From Catenulispora acidiphila DSM 44928 (GTDB taxonomy: Bacteria; Actinomycetota; Actinomycetes; Streptomycetales; Catenulisporaceae), in contig NC_013131.1 in the NCBI RefSeq assembly GCF_000024025.1, positions 3,906,001 to 3,970,000 on the forward strand: 64,000 nucleotides of DNA, in the 5' to 3' direction. Positions within the stretch are counted from its first letter, which is position 1, and every line of letters begins with the position of its first letter. The notes under the pieces are model-generated. The model was not told the DNA's origin and did not search any database. It saw nothing but the letters and a program-made list of their open reading frames with translations. This document shows, in pieces, positions 25,150-34,071 of this stretch. The translations under genes and the position numbers were made by a program.

Positions 25150-25875
25150 TCAATGGCCTGCGCCCCGCCGCTGCGGGGTGCCGGCCAGTGCGTCCCGCAG
25201 GCGTGCGGTCCGGCCGTTGAGTTCCCGTTCGCGCCGCTTCTCGGATTTCGCCATCTTGCGCGAGTCGGCCTTGTAGTAGCGGCGCGCCCACGGTGAACCG
25301 GGCTTCGCCACCCGCACCGCGCCGATGATCGCGACGACCGGGATCATGACGCCGGCGACGGCGGTGAAGCCCTTGCCCTTGTAGGCGCAGACGAGTGCGA
25401 AGACCAGGTGCACCGCGATCGTCACGGCCCACGCCACCCGGCCGCTGCCCGCCTCCTGCGCGAAGGGATTCTCCGTGATCAGTGTGATCATCCCGAGCCC
25501 GGCGGTGTAGACGGCGATGTCCACCGACTTGCGGCCTTCCTCGGCCCAGTAGACGTCCTTCAGGTAGAACCAGAGTGCGTACTCGTCGAGAGTGAGCGCC
25601 GCCCCGACGCCGAACAGCGCGGCGAGCAGGTGGTACCAGGGCGCGCCGGGCCGGAGGGCGAACTCCGCCACCCCGGCGCCCATCATGCTGAAGATGCCGT
25701 AGACCATGTGGTGGACGTGCACGCCGCCGTCGGTGACGTTGTCCCGGAACGGCCCGCGCCCGGCGCGGATCATCAGCGTGATCGTCCGGGTGAGCCCGAA
25801 CGCGACGACGAACGCGACCAGCATCCAGAGCGTGGCCGTCCGGCCGTCGACGTTCAGCAGAATCATGCCGCCCAC
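25150..25875 (-). CDS. Conserved integral membrane protein, function unknown
   Basis: A 241-residue protein with six or so hydrophobic helices and a basic cytoplasmic tail (KADSRKMAKSEKRRERELNG). A histidine cluster, GGVHVHHMVYGIF, lies after the first helix, and TLDEYALWFYLKDVYW follows in a loop; both look like conserved sites that could bind metal. I do not recognise a named family with certainty. The start may be GTG 25875 or ATG 25866; GGAC upstream slightly favours the GTG. Confidence 0.75.
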   Translation of the reverse strand: MGGMILLNVDGRTATLWMLVAFVVAFGLTRTITLMIRAGRGPFRDNVTDGGVHVHHMVYGIFSMMGAGVAEFALRPGAPWYHLLAALFGVGAALTLDEYALWFYLKDVYWAEEGRKSVDIAVYTAGLGMITLITENPFAQEAGSGRVAWAVTIAVHLVFALVCAYKGKGFTAVAGVMIPVVAIIGAVRVAKPGSPWARRYYKADSRKMAKSEKRRERELNGRTARLRDALAGTPQRRGAGH

Positions 25876-26093
25876 TATGTCCGAATATGGGAGGCGGCCT
25901 TCGGCAGCCGCACCCTACACCAGAACGTGTCGCCGACCGCCGGTCTGAAGAAAGGGTTAGCTCTGCGACGCCTCCTCTAGCGCCCTTAGGGACCCGGTAC
26001 CTAGAGTCCGGTTCGGAGCCGTCAGAACTCCCTTTCATCTTCGGGCCCCCCGCATCGCTCCTTTTCCGCACGCGTCTGAAAGGGAGTCCGAGC

Positions 26094-28292
26094 ATGCCTG
26101 TCGACATCACGTCCACGCTCGCGCAGAACCATGTCGCGGGCATCGCTCCGGTGCCGATGCAGCAGCTCGCGGTCGTCTGCGCGAGCGACCAGTCCCCGCT
26201 GCTGTTCGCGGTGGACGAGAAGGGCCGGCTCACCGTCACCATGCGGGACGCGAGCCAGACCACCGGCTGGATCCAGATCCCGCTGTCGGACCAGCTGGCC
26301 GGGATGGACGGACTCGGCGCCGCGCCGCTGACCCAGTGCTTCGCCGCGAGCCAGGACACTGACGGCGGCATCTGGCTCGCGCTGGCGGTCTCCGACGGCG
26401 ACCCGCTGCACGAGTCCCGCGTCTACACCAGCCCGAAGCTGCCCGCCAACCTGAGCCCGCGGGAGTGGCGGCACTTCGCCAAGCTGCTGCTGTTGCGGCC
26501 GACGCCGGCCGGCGTGGCGTTCTCCGAGCTCATCCTCGGCCACGGGGACGACGGCGGCGGCTTCCCGGGGATCGTCGCAGGGACCTTCTGCCCGATGACC
26601 GGCTACCTGGAGCAGTACGTCATCAACCCGGACCCGTCGGACGCCGCGTGGACGTGCGTGCCGTTCAAGATGCCGGACGGCGCGACGTTGTGCCGGGCCG
26701 CCGCGTTCGGCAACGTCCCGGGGCTCGGACGCGGGATCTACGCGCTGTGCGCCACGGCCGATCCGCGCGTCGACAGTCTGACCTTCACCACACAGCCGGT
26801 CGTGGACGAACACGGCGAGCCGCACTGGACCGTCCGCACCTTCGACCTGCCGGTGAACTACGCGTGGACGGTCACCGCCGCGCTCGCCGCGTTGCCGGTC
26901 AGCGGCGGCATGACAGAGCTCTACGTCTCCGGCGCGGGGCTGCACCGCTACCCGCTGTCCCTGCAGGCCGGTGACTGCTTCGGTCCGCCGCTGGAGATCG
27001 CCGACACGACGTTCTTCGGCGCGACGCCGCGTTTGTCTGTGTCCTGCGATGCCGCCGCATCGACGATCGACGTGTGGGCGCTGAACGCTTACGACCAGCT
27101 GGCGCACACCACCGGCTACCGGATCGACGGCACGCCCGGCGAGGATCCGGCCTACACCTGGGATCCGGCGCTCACGCTGGCCACCGAGATCACGGCGCTG
27201 GCCGCGTATCGCACACCGGTGGCGGACCGTATCGACGAGTCCTCGGGGAGCCCGACGCGAGGCGCTGTCGCCATCGCGTACTGGGACCACATGGCGCTGA
27301 TGGTCAAGAGCTCCGAGGTGCAGTTGTGGCAGGAGTCTGCGGTCGCGTTGCAGGCTCCTGATGCCGCGTTCACGCTGAACACGTTCACGACGCGGATCAC
27401 GGTCACCGACGACGATCACATCGCGCTCGGCGACACACCGGTGCTGCTGCGACCGAGTTTCGACGTGCCGGCACTGGTCAACGGCAAGTACTCCGCGCTA
27501 AAGACGGGTATCGCGAGGTTGGCGGTCACCGACGCGGCAGGCATGGTGACGGTCATGGTGGAGGCCGGCAACCTGACTGCGCCGGTGTATGAGGTCACGG
27601 TCGGCGGGCGCTCGACGCAGGAGGACCCGGCGTCGAATCTGGTGGCCGGGCTGCGGACGATCACGACGCCCGAGCAGATCTACAACGCGCAGCGCAGCGA
27701 CGGCGGTGCGCTGTTTCCCGACCCGGCTGATCCCGAGCAGCTGATGAGTCAGTGCGCTGCGGCGCTCGACGGGATCGAGGGGTTGCTGATCGCGTACGAC
27801 CGGCTCGAGGGTGAGGGTGCGCGGGCAGGTCGGGGTCAGGCTCGGGGGTATCGGCGTGGGTACGAACACGGCCACGATGGCCGCCACAGCCACAGCCACA
27901 GCCACAGCCACACGCCCCGCGTCGGGCACCACTCGTCCCTGACCATCGGCTGCCACTTCGCCGCCGACGGGACGGTGACCGTCCACAAGGGCCGTGCCGC
28001 CCTCGAGGCGCTGCCGCCGCCTGCTGCCTGGGAGTGGCTTCTGGCGATCGGCGACGGGCTCAAGGCGGCCGCCGACGGCGTCGAGCAGGCGGTGTCCTGG
28101 ACCCTCGACATCGGCGAGGACGCCATCAGCTTCGCCATCGGCCTCGGCTCGCGCGTCATCGCCTCCCTCATCGACGTCCGCGAACAGACGCTGGCGGTCA
28201 TCGCCTACGTGCTCGAAGCCACGGCGGGAATCTCGCTGACCGACATCCTCGCCTGGCTCGGGTCCGGGGCGGCCATGACGAGGACGACGTGA
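26094..28292 (+). CDS. Large protein with beta-propeller-like N-terminus and His-rich segment
   Basis: A 732-residue protein of unknown function. Residues 1-430 read as repeated beta-blades (PLLFAVDEKGRLTVTMRD, TELYVSGAGLHRYPLSL, STIDVWALNAYDQLAH), like the lectin-type propellers of large actinomycete proteins. Residues 440-560 are a beta-sandwich-like stretch (LGDTPVLLRPSFDVPALVNG). Around residue 595-610 is a His/Ser tract (GHDGRHSHSHSHSHTPRVGHH) from a 12-bp DNA repeat. The C-terminus is amphipathic helix (ISFAIGLGSRVIASLID). It ends abruptly after DILAWLG. ATG 26094 has AAGGGAG seven bases upstream. No signal peptide is visible. Confidence 0.7.
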   Translation: MPVDITSTLAQNHVAGIAPVPMQQLAVVCASDQSPLLFAVDEKGRLTVTMRDASQTTGWIQIPLSDQLAGMDGLGAAPLTQCFAASQDTDGGIWLALAVSDGDPLHESRVYTSPKLPANLSPREWRHFAKLLLLRPTPAGVAFSELILGHGDDGGGFPGIVAGTFCPMTGYLEQYVINPDPSDAAWTCVPFKMPDGATLCRAAAFGNVPGLGRGIYALCATADPRVDSLTFTTQPVVDEHGEPHWTVRTFDLPVNYAWTVTAALAALPVSGGMTELYVSGAGLHRYPLSLQAGDCFGPPLEIADTTFFGATPRLSVSCDAAASTIDVWALNAYDQLAHTTGYRIDGTPGEDPAYTWDPALTLATEITALAAYRTPVADRIDESSGSPTRGAVAIAYWDHMALMVKSSEVQLWQESAVALQAPDAAFTLNTFTTRITVTDDDHIALGDTPVLLRPSFDVPALVNGKYSALKTGIARLAVTDAAGMVTVMVEAGNLTAPVYEVTVGGRSTQEDPASNLVAGLRTITTPEQIYNAQRSDGGALFPDPADPEQLMSQCAAALDGIEGLLIAYDRLEGEGARAGRGQARGYRRGYEHGHDGRHSHSHSHSHTPRVGHHSSLTIGCHFAADGTVTVHKGRAALEALPPPAAWEWLLAIGDGLKAAADGVEQAVSWTLDIGEDAISFAIGLGSRVIASLIDVREQTLAVIAYVLEATAGISLTDILAWLGSGAAMTRTT

Positions 28293-28302
28293 CCGATTCG
28301 TC

Positions 28303-28330
28303 GCCGAGAGGACTTCGCAGCCCTCTCGGC
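28303..28330. terminator. Hairpin between convergent genes
   Basis: GCCGAGAGG (28303-28311) and CCTCTCGGC (28322-28330) form a perfect 9-bp stem with a 10-base loop, 11 bases after the plus-strand gene stop and before the convergent gene ending at 28375. It probably serves both directions; no T-run is present. Confidence 0.6.
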
Positions 28331-28374
28331 TGGTTCGAACGGTGTCGGCCGGTCCGGCACGCCTTCAGCTCGGG

Positions 28375-29595
28375 TCAGCGCGACTGAAGGATCATCCGCT
28401 CGAGTTCGGCGGTGCACATCATGTACCCGTCCGGCGTCGGCAGCCGATCCAGGTAGTGCTTCAGATCCGCGTGGAGTGCGAACACGCGCACCGGCGTGCC
28501 CGCGGTGCGTGCCGCTGTGATGACTCTGTCGAGCCCGTCCAGGACGGCGGGGTGTCGGGTTTGGTAGGACTCTGCCACGAGGTGGTTGTTGCGGTCGGCC
28601 GCGAGGTAGAACTGCGCGAGGTCCTTCGTGCCGAGGAACAGCTCGCTCGCGCCCGCCGCGCACAGTGCCTCCGCGGCGTGCACGGCTGCCGGCGTCTCGA
28701 TGAACGCCGCGACCGGGACCTCCTCCGGGAGCTGGAGATGGTCCATGACCTGGGTGAACTCTTCGGCGTCCGTGAGAAAAGGGACGGAGAGGTGGACCCT
28801 TCTCGCGGCGTCGCCGAGTTGGTCGTGCAGGGCGCCGAGCACGGCGTGCAGGGCGTCCCGATACGCGGCCGAGCCCAGGAGCCAGCGCGCGCCGTGCAGG
28901 CCCAACTCGGGGTTCGGCTCGATGGTGATCGGCGCGCGCTCGGTCACGCTCGCCGCGTGGTCCGAGCGCAGGTCGAGCATGCGCAGCACGATGCGCTGGC
29001 TGGGCAGCAGGGCGTCGACGAACATGCACAGCCGGTCCGCGACGGCCTTTCCGTAGCCGGTGACGTCGGTCGGTCCGCCGCCGAACGCGTCGAGCGGGCT
29101 GAGACCGGCCGCCAGGCACAGGAACTCCTCGCGGATGAAGAACGACTCGACCTGCGCGGCTCCGGGCCCGCACGCGTTGATCGTGTCGATGTCGCGCAGG
29201 TCGGCGATGACGGCGCACGCCGATCCCAGGTTCTGCAGCGAGGGCGCCTCGGTGCCCGCCTCGGGGGCGTGGGCGCTCAGGGCCGGTCCGATGGTGATCG
29301 ACTCGCTGTCCAGGTGGAGCGTGACCTCGCCGGCCAGGTCGGCGAGGTCGTCGTGGTCGATGCGCAGCACCGGGATGCCCCGGCCGCGGCAGATCGACTG
29401 CATGTGCCCGGTGCGGCCGCCCGAGCTGCAGACGACCGCACTCGCCGCCACGATGGCGTCGTAGAGGCCTGCTTCGAGCGAGGGGGCGACGAGGATGGAT
29501 CCTTCCAGCGGGCTGTCGGTTCTGTTGCACACGCCGCGCACGGTGCTTTCCGTGCCGCCGGTGAGCAGGGATCCTTGGATTCGCCGCCTGTCCAC
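28375..29595 (-). CDS. PEP-utilising enzyme (PTS enzyme I / PEP synthase-like), stand-alone
   Basis: A 406-residue protein with the two central parts of PEP-utilising enzymes. Residues 50-75 hold the swivelling phosphohistidine domain (GRTGHMQSICRGRGIPVL), and residues 150-400 the PEP-binding barrel: RMLDLRSDH, AFIETPAAV, LGTKDLAQFYLAADRNN and a cysteine in DGYMMCTAEL that matches the catalytic Cys of enzyme I. The N-terminal HPr-binding domain of true enzyme I is missing, so normal sugar phosphotransfer is unlikely. GTG 29595 directly abuts the stop of the upstream FAD protein. It may phosphorylate, or add a PEP-derived group to, an unknown substrate. Confidence 0.85.
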   Translation of the reverse strand: MDRRRIQGSLLTGGTESTVRGVCNRTDSPLEGSILVAPSLEAGLYDAIVAASAVVCSSGGRTGHMQSICRGRGIPVLRIDHDDLADLAGEVTLHLDSESITIGPALSAHAPEAGTEAPSLQNLGSACAVIADLRDIDTINACGPGAAQVESFFIREEFLCLAAGLSPLDAFGGGPTDVTGYGKAVADRLCMFVDALLPSQRIVLRMLDLRSDHAASVTERAPITIEPNPELGLHGARWLLGSAAYRDALHAVLGALHDQLGDAARRVHLSVPFLTDAEEFTQVMDHLQLPEEVPVAAFIETPAAVHAAEALCAAGASELFLGTKDLAQFYLAADRNNHLVAESYQTRHPAVLDGLDRVITAARTAGTPVRVFALHADLKHYLDRLPTPDGYMMCTAELERMILQSR

Positions 29596-31497
29596 TCAGT
29601 CCTCCGTGTCGTCGGGGTTCGCCAAACCCAGTTGTCGGCGCAGCTGCCGCGGCGTCACCGAGACGTCCGTGAGACGTCGCACCGCGGCGCGGGTGACGAT
29701 CACCCCCATCAGCCGGTCGCGATGGGAGGCGTCGATCGGGTAAGCAGGGGTGTCACAGAGCGCTGACACGGAGCGGATCCGGTCGCCGGTCTCGGCGTCG
29801 AGCGAGCTTCGCCCGCTTCGTGCGCGCATGGCCATACTCCTCACCTTCAGTACGACAGCCTCCTCGAATCCGGCCGCGGCTGTTTGTTCGAGCGTGCCGA
29901 GTTGTTTGCGGTAGCCCTCCAGGTGGCGCGCCAGGTCGCCCTCGCGCAGCTCGATCTGCTCCAGGACCTGCGCGGCGACCACGATGGACTGGTTCTTCAC
30001 GGCCGCCAGGTTGAAGGCGAACGCCCCGGTGCGGCCGTTCCGGACGATCTCGTCGCCCTCGCGCGGCACACCGACCACCGACAGCGGTCCGGACGGCTCG
30101 CCGTCGGGCGTCAGCAGCGTCCCGTCGCCGTCGACGTCCACACCGCGCCCGGTGCGCCGGTGCGGCACGGCCAGACCCCGCTGGAACAGGTTGCGCCACA
30201 AGGGATGGTCGACCCGGTCGTAGTCCGGCTCCCGCCCGAAGTTGGAGATGACCAGGTCCGCTTCGATGGCCTGCTTGGTCTCCGGACCGGCGACGGTCAC
30301 CACGAGGCGCCCGGAGTCCGCCGGGGCGACGTTCTCGACCTTGCCGACGACGAGTTTCACCGTCCCGTCGGCCGGGCGCATCGCGGGCTCGATGACGGAC
30401 ATTGTGTAGTGCACGGCGCTCACCCGCAGGGCAGCTATCAGGGTACTGAATTCATCCAGGAGGTTGCGCAGTTCGGGGTTGGGAATCAGGGCGATGGCTT
30501 CGGGCAGATACGGCTCCCACGCCTTGGTCACGCGCTCGGCGACGACCTCGGGGGAGATGTCGGGATGGTCCTTCGTGACCAGAGCGCAGGCCGCGGTCCA
30601 CTCCGTGCGAACCCGCTCGATGAGTTCCTCACGGTTCTGATACGGCTGCAACAACGACGTCGGGCAGGGGAGCTGGACGACGGCGTGCTCGTGGTTCTCC
30701 GGATAGGTCCGGAAGATCGTGCCGGTCCTGGAGATCAGGTGGATCGGACCGCTGTGGCCGCGGCGCAGCAGGAACGCCGTCGAGTCGTACGCGCTGAGCA
30801 CGGACCCGACGATCGCGACGGTCGCATCCGGTGCCAATGACTCGACGGTGCGGATCCCGGTGCGGGAGTAGGGATTGCGGATGAACGAGGCGTGCCCGAG
30901 CACATCGGTGGAGAAGGGCATGTCCCGAAGCTCGAGCCCTGTAGCGAGCACGACGTGATCGGCGTAGAGGACGCTCGGCGTGCCCGGCAAGGCCTCCCCG
31001 CCGGGATTCTCAGGATCCGCAACCGGCGGCCGGACAGTCACGTCCAAGCCCGCGCCACAGCGCGCGATGTCGACCACCTCGCCGTCGGCCTCGACGAGCA
31101 CGACGCCCTCACTCGCCTCCTGCCTGGCGTACGCCAACCGCTCGGCGAGGTAGTCCTGAAAGATCCGCCGAGGCGCCGGACCATGCTCGGTGAACTCCCA
31201 ATCGGCCCAAGGCGCCGGCCAATCCCCCCGATCAGCCTCCCGATTCGCCCACCGCACGAAGTCGAGCACATCCTCCCGGAACGCCGACATCCGCCCCGCC
31301 TGAATGTTGAACACATGATCCCAGGGATTGCCGTCGCGATGATAAGCGACCCCCGCCGACCGATAATCGGCCCGCCGCTCCACCAACACGACTTCCAAAG
31401 GCCGACGAGCAAAGCACAACAACCGGATCGCCGTAGCAGTCCCGGCCAACCCTGCCCCGACGATGAGCACCCTCGGGCATGGGGCGGTTCGAAGCAT
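29596..31497 (-). CDS. FAD/NAD(P)-binding oxidoreductase
   Basis: A 633-residue protein beginning with a dinucleotide fold (VLIVGAGLAGTATAIRLL) and a second nucleotide-binding region (VAIVGSVLSAYDSTAFLLRR, around residue 220). The segment HRDGNPWDHVFNIQAGRMS is characteristic of the FAD-NAD(P)-binding family found in bacterial secondary metabolism and of HpyO-like or lysine-monooxygenase-like proteins. The substrate is not known. Its stop touches the start of the PEP-utilising gene, so the two are one operon, an uncommon pairing. Confidence 0.8.
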   Translation of the reverse strand: MLRTAPCPRVLIVGAGLAGTATAIRLLCFARRPLEVVLVERRADYRSAGVAYHRDGNPWDHVFNIQAGRMSAFREDVLDFVRWANREADRGDWPAPWADWEFTEHGPAPRRIFQDYLAERLAYARQEASEGVVLVEADGEVVDIARCGAGLDVTVRPPVADPENPGGEALPGTPSVLYADHVVLATGLELRDMPFSTDVLGHASFIRNPYSRTGIRTVESLAPDATVAIVGSVLSAYDSTAFLLRRGHSGPIHLISRTGTIFRTYPENHEHAVVQLPCPTSLLQPYQNREELIERVRTEWTAACALVTKDHPDISPEVVAERVTKAWEPYLPEAIALIPNPELRNLLDEFSTLIAALRVSAVHYTMSVIEPAMRPADGTVKLVVGKVENVAPADSGRLVVTVAGPETKQAIEADLVISNFGREPDYDRVDHPLWRNLFQRGLAVPHRRTGRGVDVDGDGTLLTPDGEPSGPLSVVGVPREGDEIVRNGRTGAFAFNLAAVKNQSIVVAAQVLEQIELREGDLARHLEGYRKQLGTLEQTAAAGFEEAVVLKVRSMAMRARSGRSSLDAETGDRIRSVSALCDTPAYPIDASHRDRLMGVIVTRAAVRRLTDVSVTPRQLRRQLGLANPDDTED

Positions 31498-31687
31498 GAC
31501 AGACCTCTCAGCAGCAGTCAGACGCGGAATCTCCCGGCGCCACCGTAGCGCTGCAACGTGTCATCTTCGTACTCTGAGACAGCGGGTTTTCCCCGAACCC
31601 GAATCAGTGCTCTTCAAGAGCCTGTGAGGTGCGACGGGGCAACGTGTAAGTACGCTGCGGTAAATCGCCGCCCGCATGTTTCGGCCT

Positions 31688-31939
31688 CTACGCGATCGCG
31701 TTCACGATCCACTCGCCGATCGCGGCGATCTGCTCCTCGACCCGCGTCGGCGGCTGGTCGAGATCGAGCGCGTGCGCGGTGATCGCCAGACCCGCGGCTC
31801 GGACGGTGTGGGTGGCGATAGCAGGTTCGCCGGCCGCGTAGACGAGGTGTCCGTGAGCGAGCCTGAGCACGGTGCAGTAGGCCATGACTTGGTAGAGCCG
31901 TCCCATTGGTGATTGCTTAGGGGGAATGCCGTAACGCAT
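31688..31939 (-). pseudogene. Remnant of an McrC-like restriction subunit gene
   Basis: The 83 codons read as the C-terminal end of McrC: RLYQVMAYCTVLRLAHGHLVY, AAGLAITAHALDLDQPP and VEEQIAAIGEW, the last part of the PD-(D/E)XK nuclease subunit. The catalytic D-E-K part and the rest of McrC (several hundred residues) are absent, and no McrB is nearby. The DNA just upstream (about 31915-31945) is notably AT-richer than its surroundings, consistent with a deletion or insertion junction. Not expected to be functional. Confidence 0.7.
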
Positions 31940-31961
31940 TAAGCCATCAACATCGAGCCGC

Positions 31962-34010
31962 TCACGAGATCCGGTTCAGCGTCCCCTGCCCGACCTGGCC
32001 CATGATCACGCTGACGACTCCCGGGCTGACCGCGGCGTCGCCGCCGAAGATGTTCACCGCTGGGGTGGTGCCGGCGAATTGGAGGACGGCTTTGGCGGTG
32101 CCGGCGGCGCCGGCTGTTTCGCTGGTGGGGTCGGTGAGGATGAGGGGGCCGCCGAGGGAGGCCATGAGGGCGCCGCCGGCGAGGGCGTCGGGGAATTGGA
32201 GGCCGGTGGCTATGCCGATGGGGTCGTGGGTGGCGAAGAGTTGGGCTACGAGGCGGGCGGTGTCGTAGCGGTCTGTGCCGGCGAGGGGTGTGCTGGCGGT
32301 GGCGGAGCCGGGGAGGGTTGCTACGGCTGCCACTGCTGCGCCGCCGACGGCTGCCACGTCGGTGGAGGCGTCGGCGAACTTGCCCTTCACGTATGCCGCG
32401 GTGGCGGGGGTGAGGGTCTTGTTGTCCGACAGGACGATGGCTGCGTCGCCGCCGCCGAAGATGTCGGCGGCGAGAGGGCCGGCGGACAGGGCGTCGGCGA
32501 AGCCGGTGTTGTCGGCGCCTTGGTCGCCGCGGGCCACGACGATGTGCGACGGGTTCTGCATGCCGAGTTGGGCGATCAGCAGAGACGTCGCGTAGCGGTC
32601 GGTGCCGCCGTAGCGGGTGACGCGGTATCCGAGTTTCGACAGCTCGGTCTGGATGCCCTGGCTGACCGCGCCGGTCTGGCCGAGGATGTAGATCATGCTG
32701 CCCTTCGGCAGGACGCGCTGGATCTCGGTCAGGACCGTCGGGTCCACCGAAGCCCGCGCGCCGTCGGTCAGCAGCAGCGGCCCGTTCTTCGCCTTCGCCA
32801 GCGGGATGCCGGACAGCGCGTCCGGGAACGCGGTGCCGGTCGCCAGCACGACCGCGTTCGCCTCAAGGCGGTGCGCCGGGTCGTCGGCCACGCCGTGGTT
32901 CGCCCAGCGCGCCTGCGAAACCAGCAGGCTCGTCCGGTAGCGGTCGATGCCCGCGTACTGCGTGACCGTCGCCACCGGCCGCACCGGGGCGCTCACCAAG
33001 ACGGTCGTCGCCGCGGTCGCGGCACCGCCGAGCCCGTCCCTGACGGTGAGCCTGACGGTGTAGTTACCCGCCGCGGCGTACTTGTGGCTCGGGTTGGCCG
33101 GCAGCGTGGCGCCGACACCGTGGAACGTCTGCGTGTCAGGAGCCTGAGCCGTCCCGTCACCCCAGTCGATCGTGTACGTCGCAGCCTTCGCGTCGACGTC
33201 CACCGAGGAGCCCGCCAGGTTGGCGGAGACGGAGTACGGCGCGGTCGGCATCAGGTGCAGCGCCGCCTGGACGGTACTGGCGTTGATGGTGATCGGCAGC
33301 GACGCCACCGCCGCCGCGACGCCGTTGTTGTACACGGTCAGCACCGCCGTATACGGCGCGGACCGCGGCACCGCGTAGACGTGCGTGGACGGCAGGTCGA
33401 ACACCGACTCGCCCGGCGCGGTCGTGTCGACGTGCCCGTCACCCCAGTTGATGGAGAAGGTCACGTTGGTGTCGAAGCTGTCGGCCTGCGTCCCGTTGTA
33501 GAACGCGGGCACGGCGCTGCCGAAGTGCGCGCTCCGCTGGATCGACAGACCCGCCACGTCACCGACGGCGATGTCGGCCGAGTTGGCGATCGAGGTGCTG
33601 GCGCCCTGCTCCACGAGGGAGAGCACGACCGTGTGGACGCCGGCGGCCGTATACGTGTGGTCGCCGACCGACACCTCGCGCGTCCCGGAGTCGACCGCGA
33701 TCGGGGACTTCGAGCCGTCGCCCCACAGGACCGCGCTCTTGGTCAGGTCGATGTTCGTGTCGGCGAACGACCCGGTCAGGTCCGCGCGGACCACCATGCG
33801 GCTCGTCTCGGTGAGGATCGGCAAGGCGGCGGTTGTCGCCACCTCGCCCTGCGTGCCGCCCGGCTGCGTCGCCTCGGCGGCGACCGCCGCGTGCGCCGCC
33901 TCGGCGCCGATCCCGCCGATCCCACCGACCCCGGCGGCGGCCAAGGAGGTCGTGACGGCCAGAGCCGACAGGCGCGTGCGAGCCACAGAAGGCCTCAAAC
34001 GGTTACCCAT
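31962..34010 (-). CDS. Secreted PKD-domain and cell-wall-binding repeat protein
   Basis: A 682-residue exported protein. After a signal peptide (SALAVTTSLAAAGVGG) come three PKD-like beta domains marked by WGDGS, WGDGH and WGDGT (residues about 95, 215 and 295), then three type-2 cell-wall-binding repeats starting GIDRYRTSLLVSQ, GTDRYATSLLIAQ and GTDRYDTARLVAQ. The latter anchor proteins to peptidoglycan-linked polymers. No catalytic domain is evident, so a structural or adhesive surface role is likely. The start at 34010 (MGNRLRPSVAR) gives a normal signal peptide. Confidence 0.88.
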   Translation of the reverse strand: MGNRLRPSVARTRLSALAVTTSLAAAGVGGIGGIGAEAAHAAVAAEATQPGGTQGEVATTAALPILTETSRMVVRADLTGSFADTNIDLTKSAVLWGDGSKSPIAVDSGTREVSVGDHTYTAAGVHTVVLSLVEQGASTSIANSADIAVGDVAGLSIQRSAHFGSAVPAFYNGTQADSFDTNVTFSINWGDGHVDTTAPGESVFDLPSTHVYAVPRSAPYTAVLTVYNNGVAAAVASLPITINASTVQAALHLMPTAPYSVSANLAGSSVDVDAKAATYTIDWGDGTAQAPDTQTFHGVGATLPANPSHKYAAAGNYTVRLTVRDGLGGAATAATTVLVSAPVRPVATVTQYAGIDRYRTSLLVSQARWANHGVADDPAHRLEANAVVLATGTAFPDALSGIPLAKAKNGPLLLTDGARASVDPTVLTEIQRVLPKGSMIYILGQTGAVSQGIQTELSKLGYRVTRYGGTDRYATSLLIAQLGMQNPSHIVVARGDQGADNTGFADALSAGPLAADIFGGGDAAIVLSDNKTLTPATAAYVKGKFADASTDVAAVGGAAVAAVATLPGSATASTPLAGTDRYDTARLVAQLFATHDPIGIATGLQFPDALAGGALMASLGGPLILTDPTSETAGAAGTAKAVLQFAGTTPAVNIFGGDAAVSPGVVSVIMGQVGQGTLNRIS

Positions 34011-34071
34011 GAGTGCGAAACCCCTCCCCGAGTACGGCTGGTGCTGGGAGCACATTACTCGGTAGTTCGGT

